A stretch of DNA of 64,000 nucleotides from Methylopila sp. Yamaguchi (GTDB taxonomy: Bacteria > Pseudomonadota > Alphaproteobacteria > Rhizobiales > Methylopilaceae), in the NCBI RefSeq assembly GCF_002897035.1, contig NZ_BAUX01000022.1, positions 1 through 64,000 on the forward strand. The letters run 5' to 3'. Numbering within the stretch: position 1 is the stretch's first letter; each line of letters begins with the position of its first letter. This document shows positions 17,512 to 28,427 of the stretch, in pieces. The translations under genes were made by a program, and so were the position numbers. Below the pieces are notes generated by a model. The model did not search any database. It was not told where the DNA came from and saw only the letters and a program-made list of their open reading frames with translations.

Positions 17512-18561
17512 GTGACTGACCCCGCCGAGCCCTTCGCCGTCTCCACATCGCCCGGCTTCGCCGCCTGGCTCGCCCGCGCGAAGGTCAGCCTCGCCTTCTC
17601 CACCTACCAGGCCGGAAAGCTGCTGATGCTCGGAGCGCGGCCGGACGGGCGGCTGTCGGTGTTCGAGCGGTCGTTCAAGCGCTCCATGGGGATCGCGGTC
17701 GCGCCCGGCGGCCGCAGCTTCGCCCTGGCCACGCACAACCAGATCCTGCGGTTCGACGACGTCCTGCCGCGCGGGCAGCGGAAGGACGGCCACGACGCGG
17801 TCTATGCGCCGCACGCCGGATGGATCACCGGCGCGTCCGACTCCCACGACGTCGGTTTCGGGCCGCGGATGCGGCCGATCTTCGTCAACACGCGGTTCTC
17901 CTGCCTCGCCTTGGTCTCAGACGGCCATTCGTTCAAGCCGGTGTGGCGGCCTCCCTTCATCACGGCGCTGCAGCCAGAGGACCGCTGCCACCTGAACGGC
18001 CTCGCCATGCGCGGCGAAGCGCCGGCCTACGTCACCATCGTCGGACGCTCGGACGCCCCAGGCGGCTGGCGCGAGATGCGCGGCGACGGCGGAATGGTCA
18101 TGGACGTCGCAACCAACAAGACGGTGGTCGAGGGGCTCTCGATGCCGCATTCGCCCCGGCTGGCGGACGGCAGGCTCTGGGTGCTGAACTCAGGCCGCGG
18201 CGAATTCGGCTTCGTGGACGTCGCCGCCCGTCGGTTCGAGCCGCTCGCGTTCTGTCCCGGCTACGCCCGCGGCATGACCATCGTCGGCCGCCACGCGGTT
18301 GTCGCCCTGTCCCTGGCGCGTGAGAACAGGACCTTCGGGGGGCTCGCGCTGGAGGAGGAACTGGCCCGGCGGGGGGAGGAGCCCCGCTGCGGGCTGCTGG
18401 TGATCGACGTCAAGACCGGCGAGACGGTCGAGTGGGTCCGCCTCGCCGGCCCGGTGCGGGAGCTCTACGACGTGGCGGCTCTTCCCGCCGTTGCGAACCC
18501 GTCGCTGGTCGGGCTGTTCGGCGACGACGTCGACCACGTCATCTCGATCGAAGGGGTGTGA
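17512..18561 (+). CDS. TIGR03032-type protein of unknown function
   Basis: A 349-residue protein from GTG 17512 (read VTDPAEPFAV). The hallmark segment SLAFSTYQAGKLLMLG followed by LSVFERSFKRSMGIAV is typical of the TIGR03032 family, and WVLNSGRGEFGFVD and CPGYARGM are also present. Repeated beta-strand-like segments with Gly/Asp turns suggest a beta-propeller. No signal peptide or membrane segment is seen, so it is probably cytoplasmic. The upstream frame is open to 17365 but is Arg/Pro-rich and unlike the family. It lies between an intact RTX gene and an RTX gene remnant, both on the opposite strand. No function is known for the family, and I assign none. Confidence 0.82.
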   Translation: MTDPAEPFAVSTSPGFAAWLARAKVSLAFSTYQAGKLLMLGARPDGRLSVFERSFKRSMGIAVAPGGRSFALATHNQILRFDDVLPRGQRKDGHDAVYAPHAGWITGASDSHDVGFGPRMRPIFVNTRFSCLALVSDGHSFKPVWRPPFITALQPEDRCHLNGLAMRGEAPAYVTIVGRSDAPGGWREMRGDGGMVMDVATNKTVVEGLSMPHSPRLADGRLWVLNSGRGEFGFVDVAARRFEPLAFCPGYARGMTIVGRHAVVALSLARENRTFGGLALEEELARRGEEPRCGLLVIDVKTGETVEWVRLAGPVRELYDVAALPAVANPSLVGLFGDDVDHVISIEGV

Positions 18562-18645
18562 GGGGCGCCTCGGCGCCGCCTGCTTCCGGCCGGGATGGAG
18601 CGGTCCGCGGGAGACGGACGCGCGTCGGCACCCTGCGACGGCGCG

Positions 18646-19326
18646 TCAGACGAGCAGGCTGGCGTCCGTGAAGTCGTCCGCCGGCAGTTCGGGCGCGCCG
18701 CGGAGCGTCGCGATCAGCACGGCCTGAACCGTCGGCGTCGAAGAACAGCCGGCCGGTGGTCTCGCTGTAGACGAAACGGGTGCCGGCGTCGGTCGCGAGC
18801 CCGCCGGCGTTCGACTCGAACAGGCCGGCATCGAAGCTCGTGAGATCGAAGTCCGCGCGGTCGATCCCGATCTTGTCGACGCCGATCTGGAAGTCCGTGA
18901 TCGTGTCGCGACCCTGGTCGACGTCCGTGAACACGAAGATGTCGGCGCCGGCGCCGCCGGTGAGCACGTCATTGTCCCCTCCGCCGAACAGCACGTCGGC
19001 CCCTCCGCCGCCGTTGATCCGGTCCGCGCCTGCGCCGCCCGAGAGCGTGTCCGCGCCGACCCCGCCGGTCATGACGTTGTCGGAGTCGTTGCCCGCGACA
19101 TCGAGGCCTGCCGAACCGCGCACGACGACTTTCTCGATGTTCGCTGACAGGGCGTAGTCGATGGTGGCGTAGACCGTGTCGGTTCCTTCGTCCGCCAGTT
19201 CGACCACGACGTCGCCGGCGTCGTTGACGTAGTAGCTGTCGTCGCCGTCGCCGCCGACCATGCTGTCGGCGCCCGAGCGGCCGTCGAGCTTGTCGTTTCC
19301 AAGGCCGCCATGAGCGTGTCGGCGAT
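18646..19326 (-). pseudogene. remnant of a second RTX gene (5' truncated, two frameshifts)
   Basis: The sequence is a close paralogue of the third module and C-terminal cap of the RTX gene at 15583-17244 (shared VNDAGDVVVELADEGTDTVY and GNDSDN, plus ITDFQ and FDADGSG). It lacks the N-terminal domain and the first modules: the in-frame sequence stops at a TAG at 19327-19329. A one-base deletion near 19306-19309 (ATGGCGGC where ATGGGCGGC is expected) and an 11-bp deletion near 18725-18730 relative to the intact copy each shift the frame. The final frame ends in ATLRGAPELPADDF and a stop at 18646-18648, matching the cap of the intact protein. Both shifts could be assembly errors in G+C-rich DNA, but the missing 5' half could not. 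Confidence 0.8.
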
Positions 19327-19456
19327 CTACTGATGGCCGCCGAATTTGGATGTGCGCAAAAGATTACTTGCGGCTCGGCTCCGCCAGTCTAATCGCCCCG
19401 CCGGAAGCCGACGCGCCGGCGGCGGGGAGGCTTGGCGAGACCGCCAATCTCCGCCG

Positions 19457-22219
<2,763 letters not shown>

Positions 22220-22397
22220 GGAGGCAATATGGAACGTCCCCCGCGGCATTGCGAGGGGAGAACGCGCCATGAACGCCGCGCCCCCGCGCAGGCCCGGCCT
22301 GCGCCCCGCGCCGCACGACCTTTGGCGATCTATTCAACAGGCCGCGAGCGGATAATCCTCGTCGGGCCCTCCGGGGGAGGGCGCAGGGGAGGCTTTC

Positions 22398-23135
22398 ATG
22401 ACGGACATGGCGCGGCGCGTGGTCGCCGAATTCTTCGGGACCTTCTGGCTCACCTTCGGCGGCTGCGGGGCGGCGGTGCTGGCCGCGGCCTTTCCGGAGC
22501 TCGGCGTCGGCTTCCTCGGCGTCGCCTTCGCCTTCGGCCTGACCGTGCTCTCCATGGCCTACGCCGTCGGCCACATCTCGGGCGGGCACTTCAACCCGGC
22601 CGTGACGCTCGGCCTCTGGGCCGCGGGCCGCTGCGCCCCGAAGCACGTCGCGCCCTACATCGCGGCGCAGGTCGCCGGCGCGATCGTCGGCGCCGGCGCG
22701 CTCTACCTCATCGCCTCCGGCAAGGCCGGCTGGATCCCCGCGGGCTTCGCCTCCAACGGCTACGGCGCCCAGAGCCCCGGCGGCTACGGGCTCGGCGCCT
22801 GCCTGCTGACGGAGCTGCTCGCGACCTTCTTCTTCCTGTTCATCATCCTGGGGGCGACCTCGAAGGGCGCGGCCACCGGCTTCGCGGGCATCCCGATCGG
22901 CCTCGGCCTGACGCTGATCCACCTCATCACCATCCCCGTCACCAACACCTCGGTGAACCCGGCCCGCTCGACCGGCCCGGCGCTGTTCGCCGGCGGCGAG
23001 CACCTCGCCCAGCTCTGGCTGTTCTGGCTCGCCCCCATCGCCGGCGCGGTGATCGCGGGCCTCCTCGCCCGCTGGCTCTACGCCGACGGCGCGATCGTGG
23101 ACACCATGGTGGTGGAGGAACGCGGGGTGGCGTGA
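22398..23135 (+). CDS. aqpZ: aquaporin Z water channel
   Basis: A 245-residue major intrinsic protein with six membrane segments and two half-helices. The two NPA motifs are at residues 66-68 (HFNPAVTLG) and 187-189 ([11 protein letters not shown]). The narrow-pore residues fit water-selective AqpZ: Phe in the GLTVLSMAY helix region and the Arg after the second NPA (NPAR). The opening [21 protein letters not shown] is nearly diagnostic. It is transcribed divergently from uvrB with 178 bp between. It conducts water across the inner membrane during osmotic shifts. Confidence 0.95.
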   Translation: MTDMARRVVAEFFGTFWLTFGGCGAAVLAAAFPELGVGFLGVAFAFGLTVLSMAYAVGHISGGHFNPAVTLGLWAAGRCAPKHVAPYIAAQVAGAIVGAGALYLIASGKAGWIPAGFASNGYGAQSPGGYGLGACLLTELLATFFFLFIILGATSKGAATGFAGIPIGLGLTLIHLITIPVTNTSVNPARSTGPALFAGGEHLAQLWLFWLAPIAGAVIAGLLARWLYADGAIVDTMVVEERGVA

Positions 23136-23227
23136 GGGGGACGCGCGCCTGCGCGGATGACATCCGCGCAGGCCTATGGTCCGCTTGCAATGCGGGCGCC
23201 GACTCGGGCGCCTCAGGGGGCGGCGAC

Positions 23228-23719
23228 ATGAGGCGTGGGAACCTGCGACGGGCGATGCGCCTGAGCGTGGCGGCGGGCGGGCTGGCGGCCCTTGGCCTCT
23301 CCAGCTGCGCCACGCCGCCGGAGCGCACGCCGCAGAACTCAGGCATGGCGACATGCCGCGCGGAAGACATGGTCTACTGCAAGGAGCTGGCGGGCTACAC
23401 GCACCGCAGCCTCGGCCCCGCCCAGATCGAGTACATCGCGCCGGACGGCAAGCTTTATCTCTGGATCAACGACCGCATCACCAAGGGGCACTGGGAGATC
23501 GGCCACGGCCTCGGCACCTTCATGTGCTACGACTACGGCGGTCCCCCTAACTGCAAGTTGCTCAGCGCGGAGCGTCGCAAGAAGGACGAGAGCGTTCCCG
23601 GCGACCCGCTGCGGCTCGCGGAGCGCTCGACCGCGCCGCTGGCGCTGGAGTTTTTCGACAGCCGGACGATCGTGCAGCTGGTGGCGGAGGTCGACGGGGC
23701 CAAGCCGGCGAGACGGTGA
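23228..23719 (+). CDS. putative lipoprotein, function unknown
   Basis: A 163-residue protein preceded by AGGGGG at 7 nt. The N-terminus is basic (MRRGNLRRAMR), then a hydrophobic stretch, then LSSC, a plausible lipobox with the Cys at about residue 27. The mature part has three further Cys residues in CRAEDMVYC and CYDYGGPPNC contexts, which could form disulfides in the periplasm. I do not recognise the family. The stop is followed 3 nt later by the next gene, so the two are probably co-transcribed. Base composition is like the rest of the chromosome, in contrast with the next gene. Confidence 0.7.
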   Translation: MRRGNLRRAMRLSVAAGGLAALGLSSCATPPERTPQNSGMATCRAEDMVYCKELAGYTHRSLGPAQIEYIAPDGKLYLWINDRITKGHWEIGHGLGTFMCYDYGGPPNCKLLSAERRKKDESVPGDPLRLAERSTAPLALEFFDSRTIVQLVAEVDGAKPARR

Positions 23720-23722
23720 GCG

Positions 23723-24106
23723 ATGACGCGATGCTTGGTTTTTATTGCATGGATTGCCCTAGGAGCGTGGGCTAGTTCGGCATTGGCTCAAGATGACACC
23801 GAGAAGACCTTTCCAGGCGCTATTAAACTTAGCGAATTAGCCCTCTTGAAGCGTGTAATCCGGAATCACCTTGCCATCTCGACGGATCCCACAGTGTTCA
23901 TAGCGATGGCGCGCGTAGGAGGAAACGGGGTTGTCTACCTTTCTGGGGTTACGGATGGTGGCAGCGCGTCGACCTCCAATCTCTTCTTTGCGCATAAGAA
24001 AGGTGAGGCCATTGAAGTCTTGGAAATAGATAGCGGTTCAAAAATCAATAGCAGAGCCAAAAAGCTTTGCGATACTCATGGCTTTCAAACCCCCATCCCC
24101 GGCTGA
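23723..24106 (+). CDS. small exported protein of unknown function in a low-G+C patch
   Basis: A 127-residue protein with a clear signal peptide (MTRCLVFIAWIALGAWASSALA) followed by a soluble part of about 105 residues. The sequence contains ARVGGNGVVYLSGVTDGG, SNLFFAHKKGE and a single late Cys; no family is recognised. Two 60-base rows that I counted (23821-23880 and 24001-24060) hold 43 and 42 % G+C, against 77 % in a row of the preceding gene. The gene starts 3 nt after the lipoprotein stop. Composition suggests recent acquisition, or relaxed selection in an old insertion. Confidence 0.65.
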   Translation: MTRCLVFIAWIALGAWASSALAQDDTEKTFPGAIKLSELALLKRVIRNHLAISTDPTVFIAMARVGGNGVVYLSGVTDGGSASTSNLFFAHKKGEAIEVLEIDSGSKINSRAKKLCDTHGFQTPIPG

Positions 24107-24256
24107 GCCTCCGCAGGCTTTGAGGGCAGCTTCCCATTTCGCCCAATCTCTCATTCTGAAATTTTGATTTAACGACCTAGGATGCTATCAGATTTACAAG
24201 GACACCAAGGAATTCTCTTCCGCTCCGTATTTAGAATCCATCCCCAATCAAGTAAA

Positions 24257-24529
24257 ATGGCCATGAAACGAACCGTACTGACCAGCGTCGTCTTGCTGCT
24301 TTTGGCTACCCCGGCTTTCGCCGTGTTTCCCTGCGACGAGCTTTGGGGCGAACGGAACGCGGTGTATGCGGAGGCGGGCTACTGCTTCAAAACGGCGAAG
24401 GCCATCCGAGCGTTCGGCAACGCCGGGTGCCGCTTCGACCGGTTGGAGGACGTGCCGCTGTCCGACCGCGACCGCGCTAAGGTGCACGAGATCGAGCGGG
24501 AGGAGCGCCGGAACGGCTGCCGAAGCTGA
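24257..24529 (+). CDS. small exported YARHG-like protein
   Basis: A 90-residue protein (or 88 from ATG 24263). A signal peptide (MKRTVLTSVVLLLLATPAFA) is followed by a compact domain with CDELWGERNAVYAEAGYCF and AFGNAGC, then LSDRDRAKVHEIEREER and a final Cys, which fits the YARHG domain of small exported proteins. Four Cys residues in the mature part could make two disulfides. The coding part is back to high G+C, although its upstream region (24107-24256) still belongs to the low-G+C patch. The start has no strong ribosome binding site. The function of YARHG is not established. Confidence 0.75.
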   Translation: MAMKRTVLTSVVLLLLATPAFAVFPCDELWGERNAVYAEAGYCFKTAKAIRAFGNAGCRFDRLEDVPLSDRDRAKVHEIEREERRNGCRS

Positions 24530-24551
24530 CGCGCGCTCCCAATCCACACCG

Positions 24552-24590
24552 CGTCGTGCCCGCGCTTTCGCGCGGGTATCCACGTCTTGG
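24552..24590. repeat. short palindromic intergenic repeat
   Basis: TGCCCGCG (24557-24564) pairs with CGCGGGTA (71-78) with one mismatch, followed by TCCACGTCTTGG. It resembles one half of the two-hairpin elements elsewhere in the window but has a different stem. It lies in the 272-bp gap 24530-24801; the rest of that gap shows nothing that I can identify. Confidence 0.45.
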
Positions 24591-24801
24591 GCGTCGGGCG
24601 CGGCGGACGGGGGGGTGGGGGGGAAGTAGTGGATGACCGCGAAGGGGGCATGACGATGCGGACGGCGCATTGGCGCGCCCGATGCCATGGCTTAACCGGG
24701 CGACTCTCCGCGAGGCGTCGCGAAAGCGCGGGACGTTTGAGAGCGCGCCGCAGAGGGTGCGACGTCGAGGGGGACTCTCCCGGCGCGGTGGTGGCCGAAA
24801 T

Positions 24802-25740
24802 CTACTTCAACCGCACATAGACGCTGCGCTGGCCGGTCGAGCTGCGTTCGACCTCGAACAGGCCGGTGGCCTCCACCAGATCGCTGAGACGGGCGAAGCC
24901 ATAGTTGCGCGGGTCGAACTCCGGCGAGCGCTTGGCGATGTGGCTGCCGATCGCGCCGAGGCTGGCCCAGCCCGAGTCTTCGGCCACCGCCGCGAGCGCC
25001 GAGGTGAGCAGGGCGCGTGCGGGCGCGTCGACGGCGTCGCCGCGCCGCTGCTGCGACTTCGCCGCGGGGCTCGCGGTCGCAGCAGCCGGGAGGAGCGGCT
25101 TCGAAGCGCCTTTGTCGGGCGCCGGCGCGACGGCCTTACCGGCCCCCTTCTCCGCGGCCTTGGCCCCGGTCCTGGCTGACGGTTTGCCGGCCGGCGTGTC
25201 CGTCGCGGCGGGATCCGGCGTCGGGGCGCCGGGAGTCTTCGCGGGCGCCGGGACGACGAGGCCGCCCGGCTGCGCCAGCACGTCGAAAAAGACGAACTTG
25301 TCGCAGGCGGTGATGAACGGGCGCGGCGTCTTGCGCTCCCCGAAGCCGTAGACCAGCACGCCCTGCTCCCGCAGCCGCGAGGCGAGGCGCGCGAAGTCGC
25401 TGTCGCTCGACACCAGGCAGAAGCCGTCGAACCGGCCGGTGTAGAGCAGGTCCATGCCGTCGATGATCATCGCCCCGTCGGTGGCGTTTTTTCCCGTGGT
25501 GTAGGCGAACTGCTGGATCGGCTGGATCGAGTGCTCCAGCAGGCACTGCTTCCAGCCGCCGAGGTTGGGCTTGGTCCAGTCGCCGTAGATGCGCTTCACG
25601 CTGGCCGTGCCGTAGGTCGCGATCTCGGCGAGCAGGCCCTCGACGATCTTCGGAGAGGCGTTGTCGCCGTCGATCAGGAGCGCCAGCGTGGCTGAGCGGT
25701 CGGCGGGATCGATGCGGCGCGGCGCGGGACGGTTGGTCAT
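24802..25740 (-). CDS. NYN (PIN-like RNase) and LOTUS/OST-HTH domain protein
   Basis: A 312-residue protein. Residues 18-150 form a NYN domain of the PIN-like nuclease fold with acidic motifs LLIDGDN (22-27), GMDLLY and SSDSDF (111-116), which supply the metal-binding Asp residues. A low-complexity Ala/Pro/Lys linker follows (about 155-225). The C-terminal 80 residues (LLTSALAAVAEDSGWASLGAI, DPRNYGFARLSDLVE) form a LOTUS/OST-HTH domain, an RNA-binding module that in animals recognises G-rich or G4 RNA. The protein is probably an RNA-guarding or RNA-cleaving enzyme in the cytoplasm; substrate unknown. ATG 25740 is used as the start; the frame is open to 25812. Confidence 0.88.
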   Translation of the reverse strand: MTNRPAPRRIDPADRSATLALLIDGDNASPKIVEGLLAEIATYGTASVKRIYGDWTKPNLGGWKQCLLEHSIQPIQQFAYTTGKNATDGAMIIDGMDLLYTGRFDGFCLVSSDSDFARLASRLREQGVLVYGFGERKTPRPFITACDKFVFFDVLAQPGGLVVPAPAKTPGAPTPDPAATDTPAGKPSARTGAKAAEKGAGKAVAPAPDKGASKPLLPAAATASPAAKSQQRRGDAVDAPARALLTSALAAVAEDSGWASLGAIGSHIAKRSPEFDPRNYGFARLSDLVEATGLFEVERSSTGQRSVYVRLK

Positions 25741-25956
25741 GCGCGGACCATGCGTCGCCGCGCGGGCCGCGGCAACCGGAGAGCGAGGGGAAGGCGGCCC
25801 AAGCCGCCGCAAGGCGCGCGGCGGATCGCCTGCGTCACCTTTCCTTCATCGTTCCGGCCTTTCTGCGGCGCCCGCGAGGAACGGCGGGGCCGCCGAGACG
25901 TTCTGGCCTGCGAGGGCGAGATGCGCGGCTCCGGCCGCGTGGGGGACGTGACGATC

Positions 25957-27909
25957 ATGGCGGAGACTTCCGACGCGCAGGGACGGGGCCTCGCCCCGGC
26001 GAGCCCGCTGATCACGGCGGCCTGCGCCGCGATCATCGGCTGCATCGTCGTGGGCGTGCTCTATGTCGGGCGCGACCTGCTGATTCCGCTGGCGCTGGCG
26101 CTGCTGCTGAGCTTCGTGCTGTCGCCGCTGGTCGGCCGGGCGAAGAAGCTCGGCGCGCCGCGCACGCCCGCCGTGATCGTCGTCACGCTGTCGGCCTTCC
26201 TGCTGCTGTTCGGCCTGTCGGCGATCATCGCGGGGCAGGTGGGGCAGCTCGCGGCGGACCTGCCGCAGTACCAGTCCACCATGCGCCAGAAGGCGCAGTC
26301 GGTCCGCGAGATCACCGGCGGCAGCCGCACGCTGGAGCGCGCGGCCGAGCTGCTGCAGAGCCTGGGCCAAGAGCTGAACGCCCCCGCCGTCGGCGGCCGC
26401 ACGCTCGGGCCGGACGGCAAGCCGATCGAGGCCGAGCGCAAGCCGGACCAGCCGCTGCCGGTCGAGATCCACTCGCCGCCCCCGACGCCGCTGCAGAACC
26501 TGCAGGCGATCCTGGAGCCGCTGATCCACCCGCTCGCGACCACCGGCATCGTGCTGATCTTCGTGATCTTCATCCTGCTGCAACGGGAGGACCTGCGGAA
26601 CCGGCTGATGAGCCTCGCCGGCGCCCACGACATCCAGCGCACCACAGCAGCCCTCGACGACGCCGCCAAGCGGCTGAGCCGGCTGCTGCTGACCCAGCTC
26701 GCGATCAACGTCGCCTTCGGGATCGGCATCGGTTGCGGTCTGGCGCTGATCGGGGTGCCGAGCGCGGCGCTGTGGGGCATCCTCGCCGCGGTGCTGCGCT
26801 TCGTGCCCTACATCGGCGCGATCATCTCCGCGATCTTCCCGCTCGTGCTCGCGGCCGCGGTCGATCCGGGCTGGAGCATGCTGATCTGGACCGCGGTGCT
26901 GTTCGCGGTGGTTGAACCCATCGTGGGCCACGTCGTCGAGCCGCTGGCCTACGGCCGCAGCACGGGCTTGTCCCCGGTCGCGGTGGTGGTCGCCGCGACC
27001 TTCTGGACGGCGCTGTGGGGGCCGATCGGGCTGGTGCTCGCGACGCCGCTGACGGTGTGCCTGGTCGTGCTCGGCCGCCATGTGCAGGCGCTGCGGTTCC
27101 TCGACGTGATGTTCGGCGACCGGCCCTCGCTGTCGCCGCCCGAGCTGTTCTACCAGCGCATGCTGGTGGGCGATCCGGCCGAGGCGGCGGAGAAGGCCGA
27201 GGAGTTCCTGCGCGAGCGCTCGCTCTCGGCCTATTACGAGGAGGTCGCGCTGCCGGGCCTCATGCTCGCGAGCCGGGACGCGCTGAGCGGGGCGCTCGAC
27301 GAGCGCCGCATCGCCACGGTGCGGGGCGCGGCGGACGAGTTGGTCGAGGATCTCGACGAGTGGGACGACGCCGATCCGGAGCCGCCGGTCGACCAGACGC
27401 AGGACATCGAGTCGGTCGACGCGGTGGAGCGCGCCGAGCCCTCCGCGTCCGCCGCGGCTCTGCCGGACGCGAGCCCGGTCCAAGCGCTGAAGGTGCGCTG
27501 CGTCGGCGCCCGCGGGCCGATCGACCAGGCCGCCGCCGGCGTCGTGCGGCAGGTACTGGAGAAGCACGGAATGGCCGCGACCCTCGAGGCCGACGACTTC
27601 CTGTCGACGACGAGCGTGGTCGAGCTCGACGGGCCGGGCCGCACGGTGATCCTCCTGGCGTCGCTCGCGCCAAGCGAGGCGCATCTGCGGCTCGCGGTCC
27701 GCCGCATCCGCCGGCGCGCGCCGGGCGCGACGGTCGTGCTCGGCTGCTGGAGCGCCGAGGGCGACGCGGGCGAGACCGCAATGCGCCGCGCGGGCGCGGA
27801 CGCCGTCGGCCGCAGCCTGCCCGAGGTCGTCGCGCTCTGCCTCGCCGCCGGCGAGCCCCAGCCGGAGACGGGCGTCGCGGAGGCGCCGGCTCTCGCCGCC
27901 GTAACGTGA
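25957..27909 (+). CDS. AI-2E family permease with C-terminal soluble domain
   Basis: A 650-residue protein. Residues 15-390 carry the AI-2E/PerM-like membrane domain, with two N-terminal segments (GRDLLIPLALALLLSFVLSPL), a long loop rich in Glu and Pro, and five more segments including VPYIGAIIS and GPIGLVLATPLTV. The last 250 residues are soluble: a helical part (SLSPPELFYQRMLVGDPAEAA) then an acidic linker and an alpha/beta domain with VRCVGARGPIDQAAAGVV and VVLGCWSAEG. The family exports or imports diverse solutes; AI-2 transport is not implied. GGGGGA lies 10 nt before ATG 25957; the frame is open back to 25750. Confidence 0.85.
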   Translation: MAETSDAQGRGLAPASPLITAACAAIIGCIVVGVLYVGRDLLIPLALALLLSFVLSPLVGRAKKLGAPRTPAVIVVTLSAFLLLFGLSAIIAGQVGQLAADLPQYQSTMRQKAQSVREITGGSRTLERAAELLQSLGQELNAPAVGGRTLGPDGKPIEAERKPDQPLPVEIHSPPPTPLQNLQAILEPLIHPLATTGIVLIFVIFILLQREDLRNRLMSLAGAHDIQRTTAALDDAAKRLSRLLLTQLAINVAFGIGIGCGLALIGVPSAALWGILAAVLRFVPYIGAIISAIFPLVLAAAVDPGWSMLIWTAVLFAVVEPIVGHVVEPLAYGRSTGLSPVAVVVAATFWTALWGPIGLVLATPLTVCLVVLGRHVQALRFLDVMFGDRPSLSPPELFYQRMLVGDPAEAAEKAEEFLRERSLSAYYEEVALPGLMLASRDALSGALDERRIATVRGAADELVEDLDEWDDADPEPPVDQTQDIESVDAVERAEPSASAAALPDASPVQALKVRCVGARGPIDQAAAGVVRQVLEKHGMAATLEADDFLSTTSVVELDGPGRTVILLASLAPSEAHLRLAVRRIRRRAPGATVVLGCWSAEGDAGETAMRRAGADAVGRSLPEVVALCLAAGEPQPETGVAEAPALAAVT

Positions 27910-27966
27910 CGTCGGGCCGGGGCGTACCTACATCCCGACCCGACACCCCTGATGGAGGCGCGCGAG

Positions 27967-28368
27967 ATGCTGGACGAGGTCTACGAGGTCACCCGCACTG
28001 ACGAGGAATGGCGGGCGCTGCTCACGCCCGAGCAGTACCAGGTGATGCGCCGCCACGGCACGGAGCGGCCCGGCAGCTGTTCGCTGCTGCGTGAGAAGCG
28101 CGCGGGCGTCTTCGCCTGCGTCGGCTGCGGGCAGCCGCTGTTCCGCTCCGGCGAGAAGTTCGAGAGCGGCACGGGCTGGCCAAGCTTCGACGCGCCGATC
28201 GAGGGTGCGCTGGGCGAGACGGTCGACCACAGCTACGGCATGACGCGCACCGAGGTGCACTGTTCGCGCTGCGGCAGCCACATGGGCCACGTGTTCCCCG
28301 ACGGCCCGCCGCCGACCGGCCTGCGGTACTGCATCAACGGCGTCGCTCTGGCGTTCGAGCCGGAGTGA
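27967..28368 (+). CDS. msrB: peptide methionine-(R)-S-oxide reductase MsrB
   Basis: A 133-residue protein. The zinc site is formed by CVGC (Cys51, Cys54) and CSRC (Cys99, Cys102), and the catalytic Cys122 lies in RYCINGVAL. The GTGWPSF and [10 protein letters not shown] motifs confirm MsrB. It reduces the R-epimer of methionine sulfoxide in proteins. I choose ATG 27967 because GGAGG is 8 nt upstream; the in-frame ATG 27952 has no such site and would add five residues. Two non-coding gaps of about 60 bp flank it, and it may be transcribed with the rhomboid gene downstream. Confidence 0.94.
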   Translation: MLDEVYEVTRTDEEWRALLTPEQYQVMRRHGTERPGSCSLLREKRAGVFACVGCGQPLFRSGEKFESGTGWPSFDAPIEGALGETVDHSYGMTRTEVHCSRCGSHMGHVFPDGPPPTGLRYCINGVALAFEPE

Positions 28369-28427
28369 CCGTGACGCGCGGCGCGGTGGGGTCCGGCCCC
28401 GCGGGCTCGGGCTAGGGCCGGGCCTCG

